From assembly GCF_000715495.1 (NCBI RefSeq), contig NZ_JNLX01000130.1:1-52263 (forward strand): a DNA stretch of 52,263 nucleotides, in the 5' to 3' direction. Each line of letters begins with the position of its first letter. Positions within the stretch are counted from its first letter, which is position 1. A program made the translations under genes and the position numbers. Of this stretch, positions 18,704 to 25,708 are shown in pieces. The notes below the pieces were generated by a model. The model was not told the DNA's origin. It made no database searches and was given only the letters and a program-made list of their open reading frames with translations. The stretch is from Hymenobacter sp. IS2118. Lineage in GTDB: Bacteria > Bacteroidota > Bacteroidia > Cytophagales > Hymenobacteraceae.

Positions 18704-18872
18704 GTTCGATTTGCGCGCATCTTCTTCCGACCGTTTTTACCACTGCGCCCGCTGCGGAAAAAGCTCTTTTCACTGCCACGCGTAAGCAGTTTTCAAGCAG
18801 CCGTAGCCGCATTTTCGTTGGCCCGGCAGGGGGAGAAAGGGGAGGGGCCGGGAACCGAGTGGGGCCTGATAG
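18704..18872. other. Intergenic spacer between pump and sulfur operon
   Basis: About 170 bases without a convincing gene. It contains a GC-rich potential hairpin (GGCCCGGC with GGGGCCGGG around 18820-18852) but no T tract. Otherwise I see nothing in it. Confidence 0.4.
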
Positions 18873-18903
18873 TTGTATAAATGAACATCCGTTCATAAGT
18901 TTG
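18873..18903 (+). promoter_or_regulatory. Promoter of the ArsR-led sulfur operon
   Basis: TTG (18873-18875), a 20-base spacer and TAAGTTTG (18896-18903) match the Bacteroidota -33/-7 consensus. The palindromic operator lies within the spacer. The predicted transcript start is at or next to ATG 18912, implying a leaderless or nearly leaderless mRNA. Confidence 0.72.
18881..18896. promoter_or_regulatory. ArsR/SmtB-type operator
   Basis: ATGAACATCCGTTCAT: heptamer half-sites ATGAACA and CGTTCAT around two bases, six of seven pairs matching. This is close to the ATGAACA-N2-TGTTCAT form used by SmtB/ArsR repressors. It fits exactly between the -33 and -7 elements, so binding would block transcription of the adjacent arsR gene (autoregulation). 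Confidence 0.72.
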
Positions 18904-18911
18904 TATTCGCT

Positions 18912-19229
18912 ATGACAATGCCTGCCGCTGCCGCCGACCTGAACCTGACCACTGAGAAGATGGAAAAGGTGGCGTTCATTCTCAAAACCACGGCGCACCC
19001 CACGCGCATCGCCATCGTGCAGCTGCTGGCCCAGCAGGAAAGCCTGTCGGTGACGGAAATCAGCGAAAAGCTCCGCGTAGAGCAGTCGCTGCTTTCCCAT
19101 CACCTCTCGGGCATGAAGCTCAAGGGTATTCTCAGCTCGCACCGCGAAGGCAAAAACATCTATTACGCCCTGAAGATGCATGAAGTAGTGGATGTGATTC
19201 AGTGCCTGGCCGCCTGCACGTTTTTGTAG
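18912..19229 (+). CDS. ArsR/SmtB-family repressor, probable persulfide or thiol sensor
   Basis: Winged-helix repressor of 105 residues. The helix-turn-helix is near 46-72, with LSVTEISEKLRVEQSLLSHHL where metal-sensing ArsR proteins carry CVC. The wing is around 73-86. The only cysteines are Cys98 and Cys102 near the C-terminus (QCLAACTFL). Redox-type relatives such as BigR and SqrR form a di- or polysulfide bridge between two cysteines, but theirs come from different helices, so this close pair is unusual. A second ATG at 18918 is possible. It heads genes for sulfur detoxification, so a sulfur-species inducer is more likely than a metal; this is inference. Confidence 0.87.
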   Translation: MTMPAAAADLNLTTEKMEKVAFILKTTAHPTRIAIVQLLAQQESLSVTEISEKLRVEQSLLSHHLSGMKLKGILSSHREGKNIYYALKMHEVVDVIQCLAACTFL

Positions 19230-19256
19230 CGATGGCGGCTTTTTTTGGTCTTACAC

Positions 19257-19272
19257 ATGAACAGTCAATCAT
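19257..19272. promoter_or_regulatory. Possible second ArsR operator, half conserved
   Basis: ATGAACAGTCAATCAT: the left heptamer is identical to that of the operator at 18881, the right matches in four of seven pairs. It lies 18 bases before the TauE-like gene and just before TACGTTTG (19280-19287). Confidence 0.45.
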
Positions 19273-19279
19273 AAATTCA

Positions 19280-19287
19280 TACGTTTG
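19280..19287 (+). promoter_or_regulatory. Possible internal -7 element before the TauE-like gene
   Basis: TACGTTTG fits TAnnTTTG but ends two bases before ATG 19290, so a transcript from it would be leaderless or start inside the codon. No -33 TTG is found. It may be a chance match. Confidence 0.35.
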
Positions 19288-19289
19288 TT

Positions 19290-20108
19290 ATGCTACTGCA
19301 CTTCGGATACTTCGCGGCCATTTTTATTGGGCTTTCTCTGGGCATTATGGGTGGCGGCGGCTCTATTCTCACGGTGCCGGTACTGGTGTATTTGATGGGG
19401 GTGAGCCCGGTGCTGAGCACGGCGTATTCCTTGTTTGTGGTGGGCAGCACGTCGGTGGTGGGGGCCGTGGGCTACTTCCGCAAGGGGCTGGTGTCGCCGC
19501 GCACGGCCGTGGTGTTCCTCATTCCTTCGCTACTGGCCGTGTTTCTGGTGCGCAAGGTGCTCATGCCAGCCATTCCGAATGAGCTGTTCACTTTGGGCGG
19601 CATCGTGTTCACCAAAGATTTGCTGGTGCTGGTGGCCTTCGCCGTGCTCATGGTGGGCGCGGCCGTATCCATGATTCGCAGCAAGCAAGGCGAGGTAGTT
19701 CCCGATGGCGAGCCAGCGTCGGCGCACTCCTTCAACTATCCGCTCATTTTGGGTATCGGGCTGGTGGTGGGGGCGCTCACGGGCTTTGTGGGGGCGGGGG
19801 GCGGCTTCCTCATCATTCCGGCGCTGGTGCTGGGGGCGCGCCTGCCCATGAAACTGGCCGTGGGTACGTCCCTGGCCATTATTTCCCTCAATTCCCTCAT
19901 CGGTTTTACTGGCGATTTGAGTGCGGGCACGCCCATTGCGTGGTCGTTTCTGCTGGGGTTTTTGGCCTTTGCGCTGGGCGGCATCGTGCTGGGTACCTAC
20001 CTGGCGCGCTTCATTCCGGGGGCCAGGCTCAAGCCCGCCTTTGGCTGGTTCACCCTGGCCATGGGCACGTTTATCCTCACCAAAGAGCTGCTGTTTCACC
20101 ACGCCTAA
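19290..20108 (+). CDS. TSUP-family (TauE/SafE-like) sulfur-anion exporter
   Basis: Integral membrane protein of 272 residues with about eight hydrophobic segments in two halves. Each half starts with a glycine-rich segment (SLGIMGGGGSILTVPVLV near 16-33 and LTGFVGAGGGFLIIPALV near 163-180), the TSUP signature. Members export or import sulfite, sulfoacetate or related anions. Here it is the second gene of a persulfide operon, the place TauE holds in staphylococcal cst operons, so sulfite export after persulfide oxidation is the likely role. It lies 60 bases after arsR. Confidence 0.9.
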   Translation: MLLHFGYFAAIFIGLSLGIMGGGGSILTVPVLVYLMGVSPVLSTAYSLFVVGSTSVVGAVGYFRKGLVSPRTAVVFLIPSLLAVFLVRKVLMPAIPNELFTLGGIVFTKDLLVLVAFAVLMVGAAVSMIRSKQGEVVPDGEPASAHSFNYPLILGIGLVVGALTGFVGAGGGFLIIPALVLGARLPMKLAVGTSLAIISLNSLIGFTGDLSAGTPIAWSFLLGFLAFALGGIVLGTYLARFIPGARLKPAFGWFTLAMGTFILTKELLFHHA

Positions 20109-20121
20109 GTAGGCAACGGGG

Positions 20122-20184
20122 TATCAGTTGCTGTTTGTTAGTCAATTGTTTATCGAACAACTGACAACCAGCAACTGACAATTT
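20122..20184. repeat. Intergenic inverted repeat from words CAGTTG/GTTGTC
   Basis: The left arm (20122-20150) and right arm (20155-20184) are imperfect complements, both built from CAGTTG and GTTGTT words, with almost no loop. It shares its words with the repeat at 3871-3992 and lies between the TauE-like and CstB-like genes. Confidence 0.6.
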
Positions 20185-20215
20185 AGAAGCAATTCCTTCT
20201 CCCTTATTCCATCCG

Positions 20216-20231
20216 TTTTTTTTTTTTTTTT
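20216..20231 (+). promoter_or_regulatory. Run of 16 T directly before the CstB-like start codon
   Basis: Sixteen consecutive T bases end at the base before ATG 20232. No ribosome-binding sequence fits between. Such a run can change length by slippage and, as poly-U in the leader, could affect ribosome or S1 binding. Confidence 0.7.
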
Positions 20232-21587
20232 ATGAAAATCGAACAGTTTGATGACAAGGGCCTGTCCCACTTCTCCTACGCTATTCTGAGCGAGTGCGCC
20301 CGCGAAATTGTGCTCATTGACCCGGCCCGCAACCCGCAGCCGTATTACGATTACGCCAAGCAGCACGATGCCAAAATCGTGGCCGTCATCGAAACCCACC
20401 CGCACGCCGATTTCGTGTCGGCGCATCTCGAAATTGCACAGGCCACCGGGGCCGTTATCCGCGTGAGCAAGCTGTTGGGGGCCGATTATGCCCACGAAGC
20501 GTTTGATGAGGGCGACTCGTTTACCGTGGGTAAGCTCACCTTTCGGGCCCTGAATACGCCCGGCCACTCGCCCGATTCCATCAGCATTGTGCTGGCGCAC
20601 GAGGGCCAGGACGCGGCCGTGTTCACCGGCGACACGCTCTTTATCGGCGATGTGGGCCGGCCCGACCTGCGCGAAAAAGCCGGCAATATTCAGGCGAAGC
20701 GCGAGGAGCTGGCGGCTCAGCTTTACCATTCGCTGCGCGAGAAGCTGATGCCGCTGCCGGCCGCGGTGCTGGTGTACCCGGCCCACGGCGCGGGCAGCCT
20801 CTGCGGCAAAGCCACGAGCGGCGCCAACAGCAGCAGCATCGGCGCCGAAAAAGCCGGCAACCCTATGCTGCGCGCCATGAGCGAGGCGGATTTCATTGAA
20901 GAGCTGCTGGCCGACCAGCCCTTCATTCCCAAATACTTCGGCTACGACGTGGCCCTGAACAAGGCCGGCGCGCCCGCCTACGCTCCCAGCGTGCAAGAGG
21001 TGCCGCGCTTAGCTGCCGGCGCCACGCTGGCCGCCGGAGCCGTGGTCATCGACTCGCGGCCCGAAACCGAATTTAAAAAGGGCTACGTGGCCGGAGCCAT
21101 CAACATTCAGCAGGGCGGCAAATTTGAAACCTGGCTGGGTTCGATTGTGGGCCCGGAAGAGCCGTTCTACCTGTTGGCCGCCGACGCGGCGACGCTGGAA
21201 GACCTGATTCAGAAAACCGCCAAAATTGGCTACGAGCCGCTGATTAAGGGCGCATTGGTGGGCACGCCGGCCACCGCTGCCACCATCCCTGCGCTGGACG
21301 TTGCGCAGTTCCGCCAGCACCCGGAGCGCTACACCATCGTGGACATCCGCAACCCGGTGGAGCACCGCGACGAGCCCATTTTTGCGGGCTCCCTCAGCAT
21401 TCCGCTGCCCGAGCTGCGGGAGCGCGCCCAGGAAATTCCTACCAACAAGCCCGTGGTGGTGCATTGCGCGGGTGGCTACCGCTCGGCGGCCGGCAGCAGC
21501 ATTTTGGCCGATGCGCTGGCCGGCACGCAGGTGATGGATTTGGGCGAGGCCGTGAAGTCGTTTCAGATTGCTTCGGCAGCGCATTAG
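20232..21587 (+). CDS. CstB-like persulfide dioxygenase fused to two rhodanese domains
   Basis: Cytoplasmic enzyme of 451 residues with CstB architecture. The metallo-beta-lactamase fold (1-250) carries THPHADF; by comparison with ETHE1 the iron ligands are His56, His112 (TPGHSPDS) and Asp134 (FTGDTLFIGDVGRPD). A pseudo-rhodanese domain (about 255-345) has no catalytic Cys (FYLLAADAA in its place). The C-terminal rhodanese (about 355-450) has Cys412 in VVVHCAGGYRSA. Cys191 lies in the dioxygenase part. The family oxidises persulfide to sulfite or thiosulfate. The next gene is another rhodanese and the preceding one a sulfite-exporter homologue, supporting a complete detoxification route. Confidence 0.92.
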   Translation: MKIEQFDDKGLSHFSYAILSECAREIVLIDPARNPQPYYDYAKQHDAKIVAVIETHPHADFVSAHLEIAQATGAVIRVSKLLGADYAHEAFDEGDSFTVGKLTFRALNTPGHSPDSISIVLAHEGQDAAVFTGDTLFIGDVGRPDLREKAGNIQAKREELAAQLYHSLREKLMPLPAAVLVYPAHGAGSLCGKATSGANSSSIGAEKAGNPMLRAMSEADFIEELLADQPFIPKYFGYDVALNKAGAPAYAPSVQEVPRLAAGATLAAGAVVIDSRPETEFKKGYVAGAINIQQGGKFETWLGSIVGPEEPFYLLAADAATLEDLIQKTAKIGYEPLIKGALVGTPATAATIPALDVAQFRQHPERYTIVDIRNPVEHRDEPIFAGSLSIPLPELRERAQEIPTNKPVVVHCAGGYRSAAGSSILADALAGTQVMDLGEAVKSFQIASAAH

Positions 21588-21687
21588 ACCCCTATTCAAC
21601 AACCAGAAAGTCATGCTTCGGCTGTGCGGATGCCAGATAAAGCACGCCAGTCAATTTTTCTCCCCTTCATCTCTAAACCCCTTCCTC

Positions 21688-22029
21688 ATGTTCGGTTTTT
21701 CTAAATCTTCCGCGCCCGCTTACCACAACCTCACGCCCGCGCAGTTTGCCGAGGGCCTGCACCAGTCCGGCGCGGTGCTGCTGGACGTGCGCCGGCCCGA
21801 CGAATTCGCGGCCGGCCACCTGCCCGGCGCGGTCAACATCGACGTGACCGGGCCCGACTTCGGGGCCCGCGTGGCCCGGCTGGACCCCGCTCAGCCCACC
21901 TACGTGTACTGCCGCAGCGGGGCGCGCTCGGCCAATGCCGCCGGGCAGCTCACTGCGGCCGGCTTTGCGCAGGTCAGCAACATGCTGGGCGGCGTGCTGG
22001 ACTGGTCCGAGCCGCTGACGACCAAATAG
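21688..22029 (+). CDS. Single-domain rhodanese sulfurtransferase
   Basis: Small cytoplasmic sulfurtransferase of 113 residues. It has the rhodanese signature LLDVRRPDEFAAGHLPGAVNI (about 31-51) and catalytic Cys75 in YVYCRSGARSANAA; this six-residue active-site loop with two Arg is typical of GlpE/PspE-like enzymes. The start is ATG 21688; the frame is open further upstream but without homology. It lies 100 bases after the CstB-like gene and 29 bases before the YeeE gene. It probably carries persulfide sulfur between low-molecular thiols and the dioxygenase or the transporter. Confidence 0.92.
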   Translation: MFGFSKSSAPAYHNLTPAQFAEGLHQSGAVLLDVRRPDEFAAGHLPGAVNIDVTGPDFGARVARLDPAQPTYVYCRSGARSANAAGQLTAAGFAQVSNMLGGVLDWSEPLTTK

Positions 22030-22058
22030 CCTGCTTTATTATTCCGAAATCCGTTTCC

Positions 22059-22619
22059 ATGCTCGAATTATTGCAAAAGCCCTGGCCCTGGTATGTGGCC
22101 GGTCCCCTCATTGGTCTCACGGTGCCGGCGCTGCTGCTGGTGGGCAACAAAGCACTGGGTATCAGTAGCTCGCTGCGGCACGTGTGCGCGGCCTGCGTGC
22201 CGGCCGGCATCCCGTTTCTGACTTATAACTGGCGGGCCGAAATCTGGAATCTGGTGTTTGTGCTTGGCATTGCGCTGGGCGGCTTCATCGGCTACCGCGT
22301 GCTGGGCCACCCCGAAACCATCGGCATCTCGGCCGAAACGGTGCGCGACCTGAAGGCCCAGATGCACCTGACGGACTTTTCCGGGCTACTGCCGCGCGAG
22401 CTGTTTGCCCTTGACAACCTGGCCAACTGGAGGGGCTGGGTATTTCTGGTGCTGGGCGGCTTTCTGGTGGGGTTTGGCACGCGCTACGCGGGCGGCTGCA
22501 CGTCGGGCCACGCCATTTCGGGCCTTTCCAACCTGCAATGGGTGTCGCTGGTGGCGGTTATCGGCTTCTTTGCCGGCGGCCTGGTCATGACCTGGGTTAT
22601 TTATCCGCTGCTATTTTAA
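22059..22619 (+). CDS. YeeE/YedE-family half-transporter (first of a pair)
   Basis: Membrane protein of 186 residues with about four to five hydrophobic segments. The conserved cysteine motif is TRYAGGCTSGHAISG (Cys147), the site that in thiosulfate transporters of this family relays the sulfur substrate. A further pair, Cys43 and Cys46, lies in RHVCAACVP after the first membrane segment and is unusual for the family. With the next gene it forms the split YeeE arrangement (PmpA/PmpB-like), in which two half proteins replace one long YeeE. The expected substrate is thiosulfate or another reduced sulfur species. Confidence 0.9.
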   Translation: MLELLQKPWPWYVAGPLIGLTVPALLLVGNKALGISSSLRHVCAACVPAGIPFLTYNWRAEIWNLVFVLGIALGGFIGYRVLGHPETIGISAETVRDLKAQMHLTDFSGLLPRELFALDNLANWRGWVFLVLGGFLVGFGTRYAGGCTSGHAISGLSNLQWVSLVAVIGFFAGGLVMTWVIYPLLF

Positions 22620-22628
22620 GCCAGCCTT

Positions 22629-23039
22629 ATGAAATACTTTAAATACCTGGTGCTGGGTACCTTATTCGGCATTATTCTTACCAAAAGCGAAGTTATTAGC
22701 TGGTTTCGGATTCAGGAAATGTTCCGTTTCCAGTCCTTTCACATGTACGGCGTCATCGGCTCGGCCGTGGTGGTGGGGCTGATTTCGATTCAGCTCATCA
22801 AGCGCAACCACCTGAAGTCGCTGAATGGCGAGCCCATTGCCATCGCCGACAAGAAATTCAACCACGGCGTGTGGATTGGCGGGTTCATTTTCGGGCTGGG
22901 CTGGGCCCTCACCGGGGCCTGCCCCGGCCCGCTGTTTGCGCAGCTGGGCAGCGGCGTGGGCGCGGCGGCCGTGCTCATCCTGGCCGCCCTGGCCGGCACC
23001 TGGACCTACAGCGCCCTGCGCGAAAAGCTGCCCCATTAA
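22629..23039 (+). CDS. YeeE/YedE-family half-transporter (second of a pair)
   Basis: Membrane protein of 136 residues with about four hydrophobic segments. The second conserved cysteine motif is GWALTGACPGPLFAQLGSG (Cys98). It begins nine bases after the first half's stop and should assemble with it. Together they complete the two Cys motifs that a full-length YeeE carries in one chain. It is the last gene of the sulfur operon; a strong GC hairpin follows at once. Confidence 0.9.
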   Translation: MKYFKYLVLGTLFGIILTKSEVISWFRIQEMFRFQSFHMYGVIGSAVVVGLISIQLIKRNHLKSLNGEPIAIADKKFNHGVWIGGFIFGLGWALTGACPGPLFAQLGSGVGAAAVLILAALAGTWTYSALREKLPH

Positions 23040-23042
23040 GCG

Positions 23043-23104
23043 CCGGGCCGGGGAATTGCTGAACCGCCGAGCGGAAGCCGGCCGGCTAGTAATCCCCGGC
23101 CCGG
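23043..23104 (+). terminator. GC-rich hairpin closing the sulfur operon
   Basis: CCGGGCCGGGGAATT (23043-23057) pairs with AATCCCCGGCCCGG (23091-23104), with smaller hairpins in the loop. There is no T tract, so it may stop read-through weakly or protect the 3' end. Confidence 0.45.
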
Positions 23105-23201
23105 CCGGGTGCGGTGCTGTATAAAAATAGCTAGATAACATGATAAAAGAATATTTTTCTACTTTTAGGCTTCCTCTTCTTTTACCACGCTTTCTGAGAC
23201 T

Positions 23202-23828
23202 ATGAACAAACAACTGATGATACTAGCCAGCGCCCTGGTGCTGGTTACGGGCTGCGAGCAAGCCCAAAAAGCCCAGGAATCCTACTCGACTATCTCGCAG
23301 CTGAGCAAGGCCGGCGAGAACATAGAGGAAACCATGGACAAAGCCAAAACCCAGCGCACGGAGCGCGAGCAACGCGGCGATACGCTTTCGCTGCCCTACA
23401 AAGAGCTGCAACAGTACTTGCCCACAACGGTGAGCGGCTACACGGCGGGCGAGCTCAGCGGCCAGTCGCAGAAAATGAGTGGGATTTCTTTCTCGATGGC
23501 CGACCGGGAATACACTGCCGGCGAAAGCACCGTAAAAGTGTCGCTGGTTGACTACAACGGCGCCGACGAAATGTACCAGGGCATGGCTGCTATGTACAGC
23601 CTGGGTCTGGAACAGGAAAACGACGAAAAGATTCTAGGCCCTACCACGCTGAAGATGGACGGCGTCAACGGCATGGAAACCTTCTATAAAAAGGACGGCC
23701 GGGCCGAAATGTCATTGGCCATCAATGGCCGATTCCTGCTCAACCTCACGGCCGATAAGCAGAAAGATATGTCCCTGCTGAAATCGATAGCCGAAGACAT
23801 GGACCTCGAAAAACTCTCGAAAATGTAG
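23202..23828 (+). CDS. Hypothetical lipoprotein
   Basis: Exported lipoprotein of 208 residues; the lipobox LVTGC places the lipid Cys at residue 18. A short helical, charged segment (about 40-65, rich in Glu, Arg and Lys) precedes a beta-rich domain with repeated short hydrophobic strands (about 75-205). I do not recognise a named family. It is monocistronic: its own AT-rich upstream region and a strong terminator isolate it. Its function is unknown; the mature region would sit in the periplasm or at the outer membrane. Confidence 0.85.
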   Translation: MNKQLMILASALVLVTGCEQAQKAQESYSTISQLSKAGENIEETMDKAKTQRTEREQRGDTLSLPYKELQQYLPTTVSGYTAGELSGQSQKMSGISFSMADREYTAGESTVKVSLVDYNGADEMYQGMAAMYSLGLEQENDEKILGPTTLKMDGVNGMETFYKKDGRAEMSLAINGRFLLNLTADKQKDMSLLKSIAEDMDLEKLSKM

Positions 23829-23865
23829 GCAGCCGCCCCGCCCGCGCCACGTAACCAGACATGCA

Positions 23866-23907
23866 AAAGAGCAGCGCTACCCAACCGGGCGGCGCTGCTC
23901 TTTTTTT
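23866..23907 (+). terminator. Rho-independent terminator
   Basis: AGAGCAGCGC (23868-23877) pairs perfectly with GCGCTGCTCT (23892-23901), followed by seven T. It lies 40 bases after the lipoprotein stop. Confidence 0.9.
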
Positions 23908-23916
23908 GGTAATCGA

Positions 23917-24091
23917 AGCATTAGCGCAGTTTCGGGGTGCGTCTACGGGAATATAGAGCAGGCCAACGCCGAGCGTAGGGACGCGCCTTGGCGCGTTCAG
24001 CGTCTGAGAGCCGATGGCAGGGGGGCCGCCCGCCCAGTCGTCGAACGCGCCAAGGCGCGTCCCTACACCCAGACGCCGAAACCGCAATGCT
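23917..24091. repeat. MITE-like inverted-repeat element with perfect 24-bp inner arms
   Basis: The inner arms 23975-23998 and 24043-24066 are exact complements (GTAGGGACGCGCCTTGGCGC then GTTC). Each contains the short palindrome GCGCCTTGGCGC. Outer flanks are also related: AGCATTAGCGCAGTTTCGG at 23917-23935 resembles the complement of 24071-24091. It separates two convergent genes and could fold in RNA from either side. Confidence 0.75.
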
Positions 24092-24106
24092 AGCGCTATC
24101 AGCCAA

Positions 24107-25519
24107 CTACTTCCCGCCCTTTTTCAAATCCCGAAACACGTTGTTCAGGCCCTCGGCCCAGGTGGGGTGGGCAAAAATCATCTCCTGAAGCTGCTGGTAC
24201 GTCAACCGCCCGGCCATGGCCACTTCGATAACGGCCATGATTTCGCCGGCTTCGGGGCCGAGCAGGGTGGCGCCCAGCAGCCGGTCGTCTTTGCCCACCA
24301 GTACCTTCCAGAAACCCTGGGTGTAGCTGGTGTGCTGGGCCCGGCCAATGGTGCGCACGGGCATGGTAGCCACCCGATAAGGCAGTTTCTGTTCTTGCGC
24401 CTGGCCTTCGTCGAGGCCGATGCGGGCCATGGGCGGGTCGGTGAACACGCAATAGGGCAGGGGTCGCTCGCGGGCCGAGCGTTTCCGGCCGTGCAGCAGC
24501 GCGTCGCGCACCACGCGGTAGTCGTCGTAGGCCAGGTGCGTGAACTGCGGGCCGGGGTGAATGTCGCCTAGCGCATACACGCCCTTCACGTTGGTTAGCA
24601 GATTATTATTGACCAGGATGTAGCCTTTTTCATCGGTTTTAACGCCGGCAAATCCCAGTCCCAGCTTGTCGGAATTAGGCGTGCGGCCCGTGGCTACCAG
24701 CAGGTGGGAGCCGCGCAGGCGGCGCTCGCCGGTGGGGGTGGTGGCCGAAAGGGTGATGGTGCCGCTGGGGCTGCGGCTCACGCTGTGGGCGCGGGCGTTG
24801 AGCACAAATTCCACGCCCTCCGCGCCCAGGGCGTCCTGCAGGCCGCGGCACACGTCATCATCCTCGCGCTCCAGCAGCTGCGGGCCCGATTCCACAACGG
24901 TAACGCGGCTGCCGAAGCGCCGAAACATCTGGCTGAATTCCAGGCCGATGTAGCCCCCGCCCAGGATGATGAGGTGCTCGGGCAGCTCCTTCAAATCGAG
25001 TAGCTGCGTAGTGCTGAGGTAGCCCACATCGGCCAGGCCGGCCACGTCGGGGATGGCGGCGCGGGTGCCGGTGTTGATGAAAATGAGCGGCGCCGTGAGG
25101 TCCTGGCTGCGGCCGGTGGCCAGGGCCACGTGCAGGGCGTGCGGCCCCATGAAGGCAGCATGGCCTTCAAACAGGGTGATGTTGGGCTGCTTTTTGGTGA
25201 GATTGGCCCGCACACCGTCGCGCATGGCGGCAATCACCCGGTCTTTGCGGGCCACGGCGGCGCCCAGGTCCACGCGCAGGTCGGCGGCGTTGGCGGTTTC
25301 GGGGGCGGCTACCTGGGCGGCGGTGCGCAGCTGGTGCAGGCGGTCGGCGGTGGCAATAAGCGTCTTGGTGGGCGAGCAGCCGTAGTTTATGCAGGAACCG
25401 CCCAGGCGGTTTTCCTCAATGAGGGCCACCTTGCGGCCCGCACCCGCCAGGGCAGTGGCCAAGGGGTTGCCGGCCTGGCCGGAACCGATAATAATAGCGT
25501 CGAAAGGAGTTGCGGGCAT
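24107..25519 (-). CDS. FAD-dependent pyridine nucleotide-disulfide oxidoreductase (mercuric reductase/RclA-like)
   Basis: Flavoprotein of 470 residues of the dihydrolipoamide dehydrogenase superfamily. The N-terminal FAD motif is IIIGSGQAGNPLA, and the redox-active pair lies in GGSCINYGCSPTKT (about 43-56). The NAD(P) motif is ILGGGYIGLEFSQ (about 178-190), the second FAD motif is VYALGDIHPG, and the dimer interface contains HPTWAEGLNN where active disulfide reductases have His-Pro-x-x-x-Glu. No heavy-metal-associated domain and no C-terminal Cys pair are present, so it is not a classical MerA. The start is ATG 25519 (minus strand). It is monocistronic with unknown substrate. Confidence 0.9.
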   Translation of the reverse strand: MPATPFDAIIIGSGQAGNPLATALAGAGRKVALIEENRLGGSCINYGCSPTKTLIATADRLHQLRTAAQVAAPETANAADLRVDLGAAVARKDRVIAAMRDGVRANLTKKQPNITLFEGHAAFMGPHALHVALATGRSQDLTAPLIFINTGTRAAIPDVAGLADVGYLSTTQLLDLKELPEHLIILGGGYIGLEFSQMFRRFGSRVTVVESGPQLLEREDDDVCRGLQDALGAEGVEFVLNARAHSVSRSPSGTITLSATTPTGERRLRGSHLLVATGRTPNSDKLGLGFAGVKTDEKGYILVNNNLLTNVKGVYALGDIHPGPQFTHLAYDDYRVVRDALLHGRKRSARERPLPYCVFTDPPMARIGLDEGQAQEQKLPYRVATMPVRTIGRAQHTSYTQGFWKVLVGKDDRLLGATLLGPEAGEIMAVIEVAMAGRLTYQQLQEMIFAHPTWAEGLNNVFRDLKKGGK

Positions 25520-25708
25520 AAGTAAGAAAATGAGTGTAGCTGCTTGGCATACGGACAGGGGCGGCAAGGGAACGAAGCCCATCCCAAAAAAACGGCGCGG
25601 CGGAGAAAAGCGACTCCCCACCGGCGGGAATAAACTGCAAAGTCAGGCAGAAAGACGAAATTGCCGTATCAGGCGTTGTTTTGCCTTCCTCCCGCTTTGC
25701 CCGTCCTT

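Noticed and set aside
18912..19229. Considered an arsenic or zinc sensor
   Set aside because: The CVC metal motif is absent and no metal-efflux gene follows; the downstream genes concern sulfur.
24107..25519. Considered a true mercuric reductase (merA)
   Set aside because: No N-terminal heavy-metal domain, no C-terminal Cys pair and no mer genes nearby; only the general disulfide reductase core is supported.
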